A stretch of DNA of 64,000 bases from Sandaracinus amylolyticus (GTDB taxonomy: Bacteria; Myxococcota_A; Polyangia; Polyangiales; Sandaracinaceae). The position numbers were made by a program, and so were the translations under genes. The DNA lies in the NCBI RefSeq assembly GCF_021631985.1, contig NZ_CP070225.1, positions 4,526,001-4,590,000 on the forward strand, read 5' to 3'. The notes under the pieces were generated by a model. The model was given only the letters and a program-made list of their open reading frames with translations. It did not search any database and had not been told where the DNA came from. Positions 45,001 to 51,744 of this stretch are shown here, piece after piece (position 1 is the first letter of the stretch; each line of letters begins with the position of its first letter).

Positions 45001-45655
45001 TCGTCTCGTCGAGCGCATGGGCGAGATCAACCTCACCGCGATCGAGGAGTACGAGGAGCAGAGCAAGCGCTTCGAGTACCTCAACAGTCAGAAGCTCGAC
45101 CTCGAGCAGGCGCTCGATCAGCTCGACAAGGCGATCAAGCAGATGAACCGGGAGAGCAAGAAGCTCTTCCGCGAGGCGTTCGACGCGATCAACGAGCGCT
45201 TCCAGCAGGCCTTCCCGCGCCTCTTCGGCGGAGGCAAGGCGGAGCTCAAGCTCACGAACGCCGACGACCTGCTCGAGACCGGCATCGACATCCTCGCGCA
45301 GCCGCCGGGCAAGAAGCTCGGCTCGATCGAGCTGATGAGCGGCGGTGAGAAGGCGCTGACCGCGGTCTCGCTGATCTTCTCGATCTTCCAGTACAAGCCG
45401 AGCCCGTTCTGTCTCCTCGACGAGGTCGACGCACCGCTCGACGAGGCGAACATCGGTCGCTACTGCGAGGCCATCCGCGCGATGACCAAGCACTCGCAGT
45501 TCATCGTCATCACGCACAGCAAGAAGACCATGCAGATGGCCGACGTGCTCTACGGCGTGACGATGGAGACGCCCGGCATCTCGAAGCTCGTCAGCGTCGA
45601 GCTCCGCCAGAAGCAGCGCCAGGCCGCGCACGACGCGTCGCACGCGGTGGCGTGA
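42044..45655 (+). CDS. smc: chromosome segregation protein SMC
   Basis: A 1203-residue SMC ATPase. The N-terminal head begins MKIKKVEICGFKSF, with Walker A VGPNGCGKSN at about residues 31-40. Two long coiled coils flank a hinge near residues 525-690 (FEGVGAGVRSVMLRFA to GGAITGGRGEQVG). The C-terminal head has the signature MSGGEKALTAVSL and Walker B FCLLDEVDAPLDEAN. SMC with ScpA/ScpB organises and segregates the chromosome; the kleisin genes are not in this window. The ATG at 42044 gives the canonical SMC N-terminus. A long antisense open frame over this gene is a composition shadow. Confidence 0.97.
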   Translation: MKIKKVEICGFKSFVDRTVVLFDHDVTAIVGPNGCGKSNVVDAIRWTMGEQSAKNLRGKSMDDVIFNGSETRGPHSFAEVTLTFDNTDGLASPEYRAYAEIAVTRRLDRQGNSDYFINKTPVRLMDVTELFLGTGIGAKAYSIIEQGKIGYIVSAKPEDRRGLIEEAAGITKFKAKKKAAERKMDATRQNLLRIGDIVAEIEKNLASLKRQAQKAERYKAYRAEIRDLELLVASHRWMELTVTRRVIDEELTHASGALEGHRYALRIREAELEGERLAVQRAETEVERAQRVSYELDNSVRMLEGKVEQHKERLQGLRDSERLAERELEALSARRAVLAQERDGLLSTIAELEEIERTEQDELDREVSILDERKLAAQEAEQTVSSARARVSESAQRIARAEAVLKGYERRRDEARTRLDRMRSEREELEGRLVELAQEADELRTRLEGLREGKNTTAERKEQLETELKDLRVQITESERTVDKLRSELAEKRSRLRSLEEITKKFEGVGAGVRSVMLRFASAGEESGVLGLVADRIECPEAYTQALAGALGERLQHVVVSDVDAGLRVLEFLEQGDRGRATAIPRTPRRAVGPLAQLPNDEGIVGWLADLVRGDRETQQDEALVRHLLEGVLVVRDLASAKRLYDAGVNASTFVTERGEVLGAGGAITGGRGEQVGAHMIAVKREIRDLHGIVAKLDADMTAAVARHGELRNGIASRQAALDSARNEAHDAEISIVKADKDLRRAEDELNRTRQRVEKVAMDADDLAMQLADAQGEGNDAQAEIESASKSKHDAEGALESNEMIYEERRSLVDQQNARVTDVRVRAAQARQRAEGDRQALDRLDKSVQELGEREKRLRGDLERGAKQQGETAGALVVTKEELVDKVERAMKAHEVLGGARERYDVAKLELGTREADLKEIRSKIDEGQGRVSSLTIEERELAMAIEHLLDQVNERHRVDLRRVLGDYHFRDIPDDSVKTRIDELLRLVERMGEINLTAIEEYEEQSKRFEYLNSQKLDLEQALDQLDKAIKQMNRESKKLFREAFDAINERFQQAFPRLFGGGKAELKLTNADDLLETGIDILAQPPGKKLGSIELMSGGEKALTAVSLIFSIFQYKPSPFCLLDEVDAPLDEANIGRYCEAIRAMTKHSQFIVITHSKKTMQMADVLYGVTMETPGISKLVSVELRQKQRQAAHDASHAVA

Positions 45656-45668
45656 TCGCGATCGTGGT

Positions 45669-45696
45669 GCCCTCGCCGATGTCGATCGGCGAGGGC
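45669..45696. terminator. bidirectional terminator hairpin between smc and the SDR gene
   Basis: GCCCTCGCCGAT (45669-45680), loop GTCG, and ATCGGCGAGGGC (45685-45696) form a perfect 12-bp stem. It sits 13 bases after each of the two convergent stop codons (smc at 45655 and the SDR gene at 45710). Confidence 0.75.
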
Positions 45697-45709
45697 GCTG
45701 CGCGTTCCG

Positions 45710-46471
45710 TCAGGCGGCGATCACCGCCACGCCGGTCCGGCCGCCGTCCACGTCGAGCACGATGCCGTGGACGAACGAGGCCTCCTCGCTCGCGAGATAG
45801 ACGGCAGCGTTCCCGATCGCCTCGGGCGAGCCGCTCGTGCCCGCGGGCGTGCCTCGCATCATCACGTCGCCGGGATGCGGCGAGTCGCTCTCTTCGTGCA
45901 CGACGCCCGGTGAGATCGCGTTCACGCGCACGCCCGACGCCCCGAGCTCCGCGGCCCACGCGCGGGTGAGCGTCTCGACCGCGCCCTTGCTGGAGGCGTA
46001 GACGCTGCCGCGCGGGACGCCGAGCCGCACGATCCACGACCCGAGGTTGATGATCGCGCCGCCGCCGCGCGCGACCATGCCGGGCGCGATCGCCTGGGTG
46101 AGGAAGTACGGCGCCTTCACGTTCACCGACATGATGCGATCGAACGTCGCCTCGTCGGTGTCGGCGAGGTTGGGCGCCGGATAGATGCCGGCGTTGTTGA
46201 CCAGCACGTCGACGCGGCCGCCCAGCACCCGCGCGGCCTCCTCGGCGAGCGCGCGCGAGGCCGCGAGCGAGCCGTCGAGATCCACCAGCACCGACTCCGC
46301 CCGTCCGCCCGCCTCGCGGATCGCGGTGACCACCTCGGCGGCGCGCGCCGCGTCGCGCCCGTGCACCGCCACGTGCGCGCCCTCGCGCGCGAGCGCGACC
46401 GCGATCGCACGGCCGATGTTGCTCGTCGCGCCGGTCACCAGCGCGGTCTTGTTCGCGAGCCTGTTCGTCAT
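45710..46471 (-). CDS. short-chain dehydrogenase/reductase
   Basis: A 253-residue classical SDR. The dinucleotide site is ALVTGATSNIGRAIA near residues 10-24, where the usual second Gly of the motif is Ser-Asn. The NNAG motif is VLVNNAGIYPAPN and the catalytic residues are Ser in INLGSWIV and YASSK (Tyr/Lys). The substrate is unknown. It is divergent from a TetR gene, with two operator-like palindromes between them. That arrangement suggests it is the regulator's target. Confidence 0.92.
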   Translation of the reverse strand: MTNRLANKTALVTGATSNIGRAIAVALAREGAHVAVHGRDAARAAEVVTAIREAGGRAESVLVDLDGSLAASRALAEEAARVLGGRVDVLVNNAGIYPAPNLADTDEATFDRIMSVNVKAPYFLTQAIAPGMVARGGGAIINLGSWIVRLGVPRGSVYASSKGAVETLTRAWAAELGASGVRVNAISPGVVHEESDSPHPGDVMMRGTPAGTSGSPEAIGNAAVYLASEEASFVHGIVLDVDGGRTGVAVIAA

Positions 46472-46486
46472 GCCGTTCCTCCAGTT

Positions 46487-46502
46487 TGGACCAAGTGGTC
46501 CA
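46487..46502. promoter_or_regulatory. operator-like palindrome 1 between SDR and TetR genes
   Basis: TGGACCAAGTGGTCCA has perfect 6-bp arms (TGGACC/GGTCCA) around a 4-base centre. It lies 15 bases upstream of the SDR start codon. A matching site lies exactly 30 bp away. Confidence 0.6.
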
Positions 46503-46516
46503 CTTCATGGGTCGAA

Positions 46517-46532
46517 TGGACCGCTTAGTCCA
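46517..46532. promoter_or_regulatory. operator-like palindrome 2 between SDR and TetR genes
   Basis: TGGACCGCTTAGTCCA repeats the layout of the first site, with one mismatch in the arms. It lies 20 bases before the TetR start. The two centres are 30 bp apart, about three helical turns, so two dimers would bind on the same face. Confidence 0.6.
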
Positions 46533-46552
46533 GAGGCGGTACGCTGAACGGC

Positions 46553-47161
46553 ATGGAAGAGTCCTCGCGCCTCACGTCCAAGGGCCTCGCCACGCGGCAG
46601 CGGATCGTGGAAGCCGCCGCCGATCTGGTGCTCGCGCGCGGCGTCGGAGCGACGACGCTCGACGACATCCGGGCCGGCACCTCGACCAGCAAGAGCCAGC
46701 TCTTCCACTACTTCCCGGGCGGCAAGAACGAGCTCGTGGCCGCGATCGCGGTGTTCCAGAGCGAGCGCCTGCTCGACGCGCAGCGCCCCCACCTCGACGC
46801 GCTCGACACGTGGCCCTCGTGGGAGGCGTGGCGCGACGCGGTGGTCGCGCACTACGCGAGCCAGCCGCACTGGGGCTGTCCGATCGGCGCGCTGGTGAGC
46901 GAGCTGTCGCGGAGCGACCCCGAGCTCGCCGCGATCGCGAAGGCGCAGATGGACAAGTGGCAAGGGCATCTGCGCCGCGGGCTCGCACGCATGCGGCGCG
47001 CGGAGCGACTGCGGCCCGACGCGAGCCCGACGCGGCTCGCGCTCGCGACGTTCGCGTCGCTCCAGGGCGGGCTCCTGCTCACCCACGCGGCGGAGTCGAT
47101 CGCGCCGCTCGAAGCGGCCCTCGACGGAGCGCTGGTCGCGCTGCGAGCACACGCCGCGTGA
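46553..47161 (+). CDS. TetR/AcrR-family repressor
   Basis: A 202-residue regulator. The N-terminal HTH is TRQRIVEAAADLVLARG, then VGATTLDDIRAGTSTSKSQL and FHYFPGGKNELVAAI. The ligand domain begins WPSWEAWRDAVVAHYASQ and contains HWGCPIGALVSELSRSDPEL, a pattern seen in TetR repressors of oxidoreductase genes. It is divergent from the SDR gene and presumably represses both through the paired palindromes. The ligand is unknown. Confidence 0.92.
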   Translation: MEESSRLTSKGLATRQRIVEAAADLVLARGVGATTLDDIRAGTSTSKSQLFHYFPGGKNELVAAIAVFQSERLLDAQRPHLDALDTWPSWEAWRDAVVAHYASQPHWGCPIGALVSELSRSDPELAAIAKAQMDKWQGHLRRGLARMRRAERLRPDASPTRLALATFASLQGGLLLTHAAESIAPLEAALDGALVALRAHAA

Positions 47162-47368
47162 GCGCGTTGCGCCGGCCGCGGCGCGTGACAGATTCGGCAG
47201 TGCGTCGCTCCCGCGACGCGATCATGGCCTGACGTCTCTCTCCACCCGTTCGTCGGCGCTGCGCCCTCCGTCTCGAGGGCGCGCGACCCCGTGTGCGTGA
47301 GCTGAACGTCCGCCGCCGCTGCGCGATCTGCGCGGCGCGCCCTTCCATTCGCAAGAGGAGCATCGACG

Positions 47369-48493
47369 ATGCCCGAACCCCGATCGACTCGCCCCGCTCG
47401 ACATCCCGCCGCGCTCGTGAACGTCCTTCCGACCCCGCCGCCCGGAACGATCCTCGCCGACGTGCACGCGCACCTCGCGCGCGCCGGCGCGCCTCCGTAC
47501 CGCTACCGTCAGCTCGTCCTCGCGCTGCAGCGCGGCGCCCAGCGCTTCGACGACGTCGGCGAGCTGCCGCGCTCGCTCCGCGACGAGCTGAGCGCGCGCT
47601 TCGGCCCGACGGTGCTGCCGCTCGAGCTCGTGACGGTCCGCTCCGCGCCTCAGGTGGAGAAGGTCCTGTTCGAGACGCGCTCGGGCGCGCGGCTCGAGAC
47701 CGTGCTCTCGCGCTATCGCGCGGGGTGGTCCTCGGTCTGCGTGTCGACCCAGGCCGGCTGCGGGCTCGGCTGCTCGTTCTGCGCGACCGGCGCGCTCGGG
47801 CTCTCTCGCAACCTCAGCGCCGACGAGATCTGCGCGCAGGTCGTGCACCGTCGCTGGCAGAGCGCCGCGGCGGCGGCGCCCGACAGCGTGGCGTTCATGG
47901 GGATGGGCGAGGCGCTCGCGAACCCGAACGTCTTCACCGCGCTGCAGCTGCTGACGACCGCGGGGTACGGCGGGCTCTCGCCGCGGCGGATCACGGTGTC
48001 GACCGTCGGCTTCGCGCCCAGCCTCGAGCGGCTCACCCGGGAGCATCCCCAGGTCACGATCACGCTCTCGGTGCACTCGCCGTTTCCCGCGCAGCGCGCC
48101 GAGCTCGTTCCGCTCGAGCGCCGGTTCTCGCTCGCGGAGAACCTCGCGATCCTCGATTGCCACGTCGTCGCGGTCCGGCGGAAGGTGTATCTCGCGTACC
48201 TGCTGATCGCGGGCGTCAACGACTCCGACGATCACCTGCAGGCGCTCGTGCAGCTCGCGAGGTCACGTGCGCGTCCCGAGCTCTTCCACGTCAGCGTGAT
48301 CCGCTACAACGACGCGTCCGGCGCCGACCCGTCGCATCGAGCGCCCAGCTCCGAGCGCGTCGACGACTTCGTCTCGCGGCTCCGCGCAGCGGGCGTTCGC
48401 GCGACTCGCCGGCAGCAGCTCGGCGCCTCGATCGACGCCGCGTGTGGGCAGCTTCATGCCCGCTCGCTGCTGCGCGATCGCCGGCCCAGCTGA
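47369..48493 (+). CDS. Cfr/RlmN-family radical SAM 23S rRNA A2503 methyltransferase, Cfr-like
   Basis: A 374-residue radical SAM enzyme. The [4Fe-4S] motif is CGLGCSFC (Cys 131, 135, 138). Both catalytic cysteines of the family are in place: Cys 124, seven residues before the cluster motif, and Cys 359 in DAACGQLH. It has GMGEALAN, HSPF, RKVYLAYLL and VIRYN, which agree with remembered Cfr sequences, where RlmN has GMGEPL, HAP and INLIPWN. RlmN methylates C2 of A2503; Cfr methylates C8 and gives resistance to phenicols, lincosamides, oxazolidinones, pleuromutilins and streptogramin A. C8 specificity is inferred. The ATG follows AAGAGGAG. Confidence 0.88.
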   Translation: MPEPRSTRPARHPAALVNVLPTPPPGTILADVHAHLARAGAPPYRYRQLVLALQRGAQRFDDVGELPRSLRDELSARFGPTVLPLELVTVRSAPQVEKVLFETRSGARLETVLSRYRAGWSSVCVSTQAGCGLGCSFCATGALGLSRNLSADEICAQVVHRRWQSAAAAAPDSVAFMGMGEALANPNVFTALQLLTTAGYGGLSPRRITVSTVGFAPSLERLTREHPQVTITLSVHSPFPAQRAELVPLERRFSLAENLAILDCHVVAVRRKVYLAYLLIAGVNDSDDHLQALVQLARSRARPELFHVSVIRYNDASGADPSHRAPSSERVDDFVSRLRAAGVRATRRQQLGASIDAACGQLHARSLLRDRRPS

Positions 48494-48565
48494 GTCCTCA
48501 CGAAGCGCGCTCGGCGCGCACGCGGACGATCGCGATCACCGGGCAGCGATTCCACGGCGCGACGC

Positions 48566-48705
48566 GACGATTCGAGTCGTCGATCCTGGATTTCAGGTCC
48601 AGGGAGAGACGATCGTGATCGTCGATCCGGGATTTCACGCCGCGACCGGATGATCGCGATCGTCGATCCTGGATTTCAGGTCCTGGTCCGACGATTCGAG
48701 TCGTC
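48566..48705. repeat. 140-bp repeat island bracketed by two identical palindromic 16-mers
   Basis: GACGATTCGAGTCGTC occurs at 48566-48581 and 48690-48705. Between and overlapping them are three copies of a 20-24-bp element beginning TCGTCGATCC: 48577-48600 and 48660-48683 are identical over 24 bases, and 48619-48638 is a diverged copy. The 352-base gap 48494-48845 otherwise holds no gene I can support; a short frame through copies 1 and 2 encodes only the repeat. Confidence 0.8.
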
Positions 48706-48845
48706 CGGCTGTGCCGGATCGGCTCGTTTCGTCGTTGCGTGTTCACAGCCGCGCTCGTCGGCGTCACGAGATCCCATCGCAATCCCCGCGGCACGCTCTC
48801 TGCTGAGGCCGCCGCATTCCTCGCTTCGGTCCAGCCTCGTTCGCC

Positions 48846-49847
48846 TTGGTCGCGCTCCTCCTGGTGGCGCCGGACGCGGAGGCCCAGCGCGCGGAGCGCC
48901 GCGTCGTCCCGCACGTTCCCGGCGGCGAGGTCGCGATCGAGCTCGGCGAGGGCGAGGAGCTGCACGCCGCGACCTGCGGGGTCGCCGGCGCGACGTTCTC
49001 CGGCGACACGACGCTCGCGCTGATCGCGCCCGACGGAAGCCGCGTCGCGTTCAACGACGACGCGTGCTTCTCGCTCGGCTCGGCGTTCCGCTTCGTCGTG
49101 CGACGCAGCGGCCGCTACGTCGTCCAGACCGAGTGCTACGGATCCAGCCAGGACTGCGGCGGAACGCTGGCGCTCGAGGTCGGCCCGCCCTCCCCCGAGA
49201 CGCGCATCCCGCCGGTGCGCATCGCCGCGAGCGCGCGCGGCGTGCTCGGGCTCGAGGGCGAGCAGGGAGCGCTCGTCGGCGACCTCCTCGTCGAGGCGCG
49301 TCCGCTCGCCCCGCTGCTCGTGCGGCTCGGCGGCTCGCCGCTCGGCATCGGCGGCGGAGACCGAGGTGGGCTCGCGGGCGGCTCGCTCTCGCTCGTCGTC
49401 GGGTTCGACGAAGGGCTCGTCGCAGTCGCCGCCGGCGCCGGCATCTCGGTGCTCGCCACCCGGCTCGACGGCCAGCGCGCCCAGGAGACGCCGGCGTTCG
49501 TGACGTTCGCGCGCATCGGGCGGCTCCATCTCTTCCACTTCGAGGCGCAGCTCGCGGTCTGGGCGTTCGGCGACACGCTCGAGGTGCTCTCGTTCCACGC
49601 GCTGGCGCGGCTGCCGCTCGGACCGGTCGAGCTCTTCGCGCGCGGCGCCGGCGGTCACGACGGCATCGCGCTCGGCGAGCTCGGCACCGTCGTGTGGCTC
49701 GGGCGCGAACGCACGATCGGAGTCTCGGTGCACGTCGGGGGAGCCGGCGTGTTCCACCAACCGCTGTGCCGGTTCGACGTCCCGTGCCGGGACGCGCGCT
49801 GGATCGTCGGCCCCGCGCTGGGCGTGGGGATCGAGCTGAGACCGTGA
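48846..49847 (+). CDS. exported PPC-domain-like protein, unknown function
   Basis: About 333 residues. The N-terminal mature part (ATFSGDTTLALIAPDGSRVA, FNDDACFSLGSAFRFVVRR, SGRYVVQTECY) resembles a bacterial pre-peptidase (PPC) domain. A region of repeated beta strands follows (LVVGFDEGLVAVAAGAG, VELFARGAGGHDG) and could form a small barrel. The TTG at 48846 gives a signal peptide (VALLLVAPDAEA) with no basic n-region. The open frame extends to 48807 and would supply RRIPRFGPASFA, so the true start may be an unusual ATT at 48816. It lies 14 bases before the cytochrome lipoprotein gene. Confidence 0.7.
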   Translation: MVALLLVAPDAEAQRAERRVVPHVPGGEVAIELGEGEELHAATCGVAGATFSGDTTLALIAPDGSRVAFNDDACFSLGSAFRFVVRRSGRYVVQTECYGSSQDCGGTLALEVGPPSPETRIPPVRIAASARGVLGLEGEQGALVGDLLVEARPLAPLLVRLGGSPLGIGGGDRGGLAGGSLSLVVGFDEGLVAVAAGAGISVLATRLDGQRAQETPAFVTFARIGRLHLFHFEAQLAVWAFGDTLEVLSFHALARLPLGPVELFARGAGGHDGIALGELGTVVWLGRERTIGVSVHVGGAGVFHQPLCRFDVPCRDARWIVGPALGVGIELRP

Positions 49848-49861
49848 GGAGAGGAGAGCCG

Positions 49862-51691
49862 ATGCGACCCATCCAACGACGTCCTGCCGCCACGCTGGCG
49901 CTCGTCGCGACCTTCGGCACCGCCGCGTGCGGTCTCAACGCGAACGATCCCTACCGCGACACGCCGGTGGTCAGCCTCGACGATCCGCCGCCACCGATCA
50001 GCGGCGGCACCCTCGCAGCCGACGCGCGCATCGCGATCGCCGCCGATCCCGACCGCGACCGGGTGCTCGTCGTCGACCTCGACACCCACGACGTCCGCGC
50101 GATCGAGATCGCCGCCGGCGCCGATCCCGGGCGCGTCGTGCTCGCTCCCGAAGGACGCGCGTTCGTCGCGCTGCGGCGCGCCGGTGCCGTGCTCGAGATC
50201 GACGTCGAGCACGCGACGATCGTCGCGGAGCACGCGGTGTGCTCGAGCCCGCGCGGGCTCGCCGCCGCGCCCGGCCGCCTCCACGTCGCGTGCGCCGACG
50301 GAGCGCTGGTCACCCTGGAGCGCGACGCGTCGGGCGCGCTGCTCGACGAGCTCGCACGCGCGCAGCTCGAGCCCGACCTGCGCGACGTCGTCGTCACGAG
50401 CGGAGGTCTGCTCGTCAGCCGCTTCCGCCGCGCCGAGCTCGTGCTGGTGGACGAGACCGGCGCCGCGCACACGCGTTCGATCCCCGAGGCGCGCCTCGAG
50501 GGCATCACGGCCGACGGGTCCCTGTCCGGCCTCGAGCAGCGCTACGAGCCCGGGGTCGCGGTGCGCACGACCAGCGCTCCCGGCGGCGGCGCGATCGTGC
50601 TCCATCAGCGCGCGCGCATCGGCACCGAGGCGGTCTTCGCCGACGTGCCGCGCCCCACGAGCAGCTACACGTACTCGAACGAGCCGGTCGAGAACGATCA
50701 GGGCGACGTGTGGCGCGACCCCTGCGGCAACGCGGTCGTGCACGCCGCTGCGACGCTCGTCGGTGCGGAAGGCGTGGCGCTGCACACCGCGCCGTCGATC
50801 GCGCGCGGCGTGGTGCCGGTCGACGTCGCGGTCTCGTCGAGCGGTCGGGTCGCGATCGCGTTCGCGGGCGAGCCCGGCGGAGAGTTCCGGCTCGGGCCCC
50901 AGGTCGTCACGAGCTCGCTCGCGGTCGCGGAGCGCGACGACCCGCAGGGCTGCCTCGAGCCCGACGCCGATCGCCGCTTCGACGGTCAGGTGATCGCGGT
51001 CGCGTTCGCCGGCGAGCGCGAGCTGGTGCAGCTGCGCGAGCCCGCGCGTCTGGTCGTCGACGGAGAGGTGATCGAGCTCGGCGGCGCGAGCGTGCGCGAC
51101 AGCGGGCACGACGTCTTCCACCTCGACACCGGCGGCGCGATCGCGTGCGCGTCGTGTCATCCCGAGGGCGGCGACGACGGTCACGTGTGGACGTTCTCGG
51201 CGATCGGCGCGGTGCGCACCCAGTCGCTCGAGGGCGTCGTCGGCCTCACGCCCTATCACCGCCGCGGCGACGTGCCGAGCTTCCCGGTGCTGATCGACGC
51301 GCTGCAGGAGCAGATGGCCGGCCCGCGGCTCGCGCCCGAGGTCGTGAGCGCGGCCGAGCGCTGGCTCGCGCGCCTGCCCGCGCCGCCCGCGGGCCCCGCG
51401 CTCGATCACGACGCCGTGGAGCGCGGCCGCGCGATCTTCGAGCGCGACGACGTCGGCTGCGCGAGCTGCCACGCGGGCGAGCTCGGCACCGACGGGCTCT
51501 CGCACACCGTCGGCGACGACACCTGGCAGACCCCGCCGCTGCGCGGCGTCGCGCTCCGCGCGCCCTACCTCCACGACGGTCGCGCCGGTGATCTCCGCGC
51601 CGCGCTCACCGGCGCGGTGGGCCACGGGCACATCGAGCACCTCGGCGACGGCGAGCTCGGCGACCTCGAGGCCTACGTGCGCGCGCGCTGA
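49862..51691 (+). CDS. di-haem c-type cytochrome lipoprotein with beta-propeller-like region
   Basis: A 609-residue lipoprotein (signal RRPAATLALVATFGTAAC). Residues 50-400 have YncE-like propeller strands (RIAIAADPDRDRVLVVDLDT). Two CASCH haem-binding motifs lie at residues 429-433 and 533-537. The C-terminal part (FERDDVGCASCHAGEL, TPPLRGVALRAPYLHDGRAG, DGELGDLEAYVRAR) matches the MauG/cytochrome c peroxidase-like di-haem family. It would act in periplasmic electron transfer or peroxide chemistry. The ATG has GAGGAGAGGAG upstream. It is probably co-transcribed with the preceding PPC-like gene. Confidence 0.85.
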   Translation: MRPIQRRPAATLALVATFGTAACGLNANDPYRDTPVVSLDDPPPPISGGTLAADARIAIAADPDRDRVLVVDLDTHDVRAIEIAAGADPGRVVLAPEGRAFVALRRAGAVLEIDVEHATIVAEHAVCSSPRGLAAAPGRLHVACADGALVTLERDASGALLDELARAQLEPDLRDVVVTSGGLLVSRFRRAELVLVDETGAAHTRSIPEARLEGITADGSLSGLEQRYEPGVAVRTTSAPGGGAIVLHQRARIGTEAVFADVPRPTSSYTYSNEPVENDQGDVWRDPCGNAVVHAAATLVGAEGVALHTAPSIARGVVPVDVAVSSSGRVAIAFAGEPGGEFRLGPQVVTSSLAVAERDDPQGCLEPDADRRFDGQVIAVAFAGERELVQLREPARLVVDGEVIELGGASVRDSGHDVFHLDTGGAIACASCHPEGGDDGHVWTFSAIGAVRTQSLEGVVGLTPYHRRGDVPSFPVLIDALQEQMAGPRLAPEVVSAAERWLARLPAPPAGPALDHDAVERGRAIFERDDVGCASCHAGELGTDGLSHTVGDDTWQTPPLRGVALRAPYLHDGRAGDLRAALTGAVGHGHIEHLGDGELGDLEAYVRAR

Positions 51692-51744
51692 GGCGGAACA
51701 CCCGCGCGATGCGCTCGGTTCGCTCTCTCCGGGAGGGAGGGGGC

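Noticed and set aside
41762-45643. A 1293-codon open frame antisense to smc
   Set aside because: Same composition artefact; the SMC frame carries Walker A, hinge and signature motifs, and the antisense one has none.
48444-48653. A 69-residue plus-strand frame with repeated VDPGFQ/VDPGFH
   Set aside because: The repeated peptide comes from the DNA repeat itself; the third copy is out of frame and there is no ribosome-binding site.
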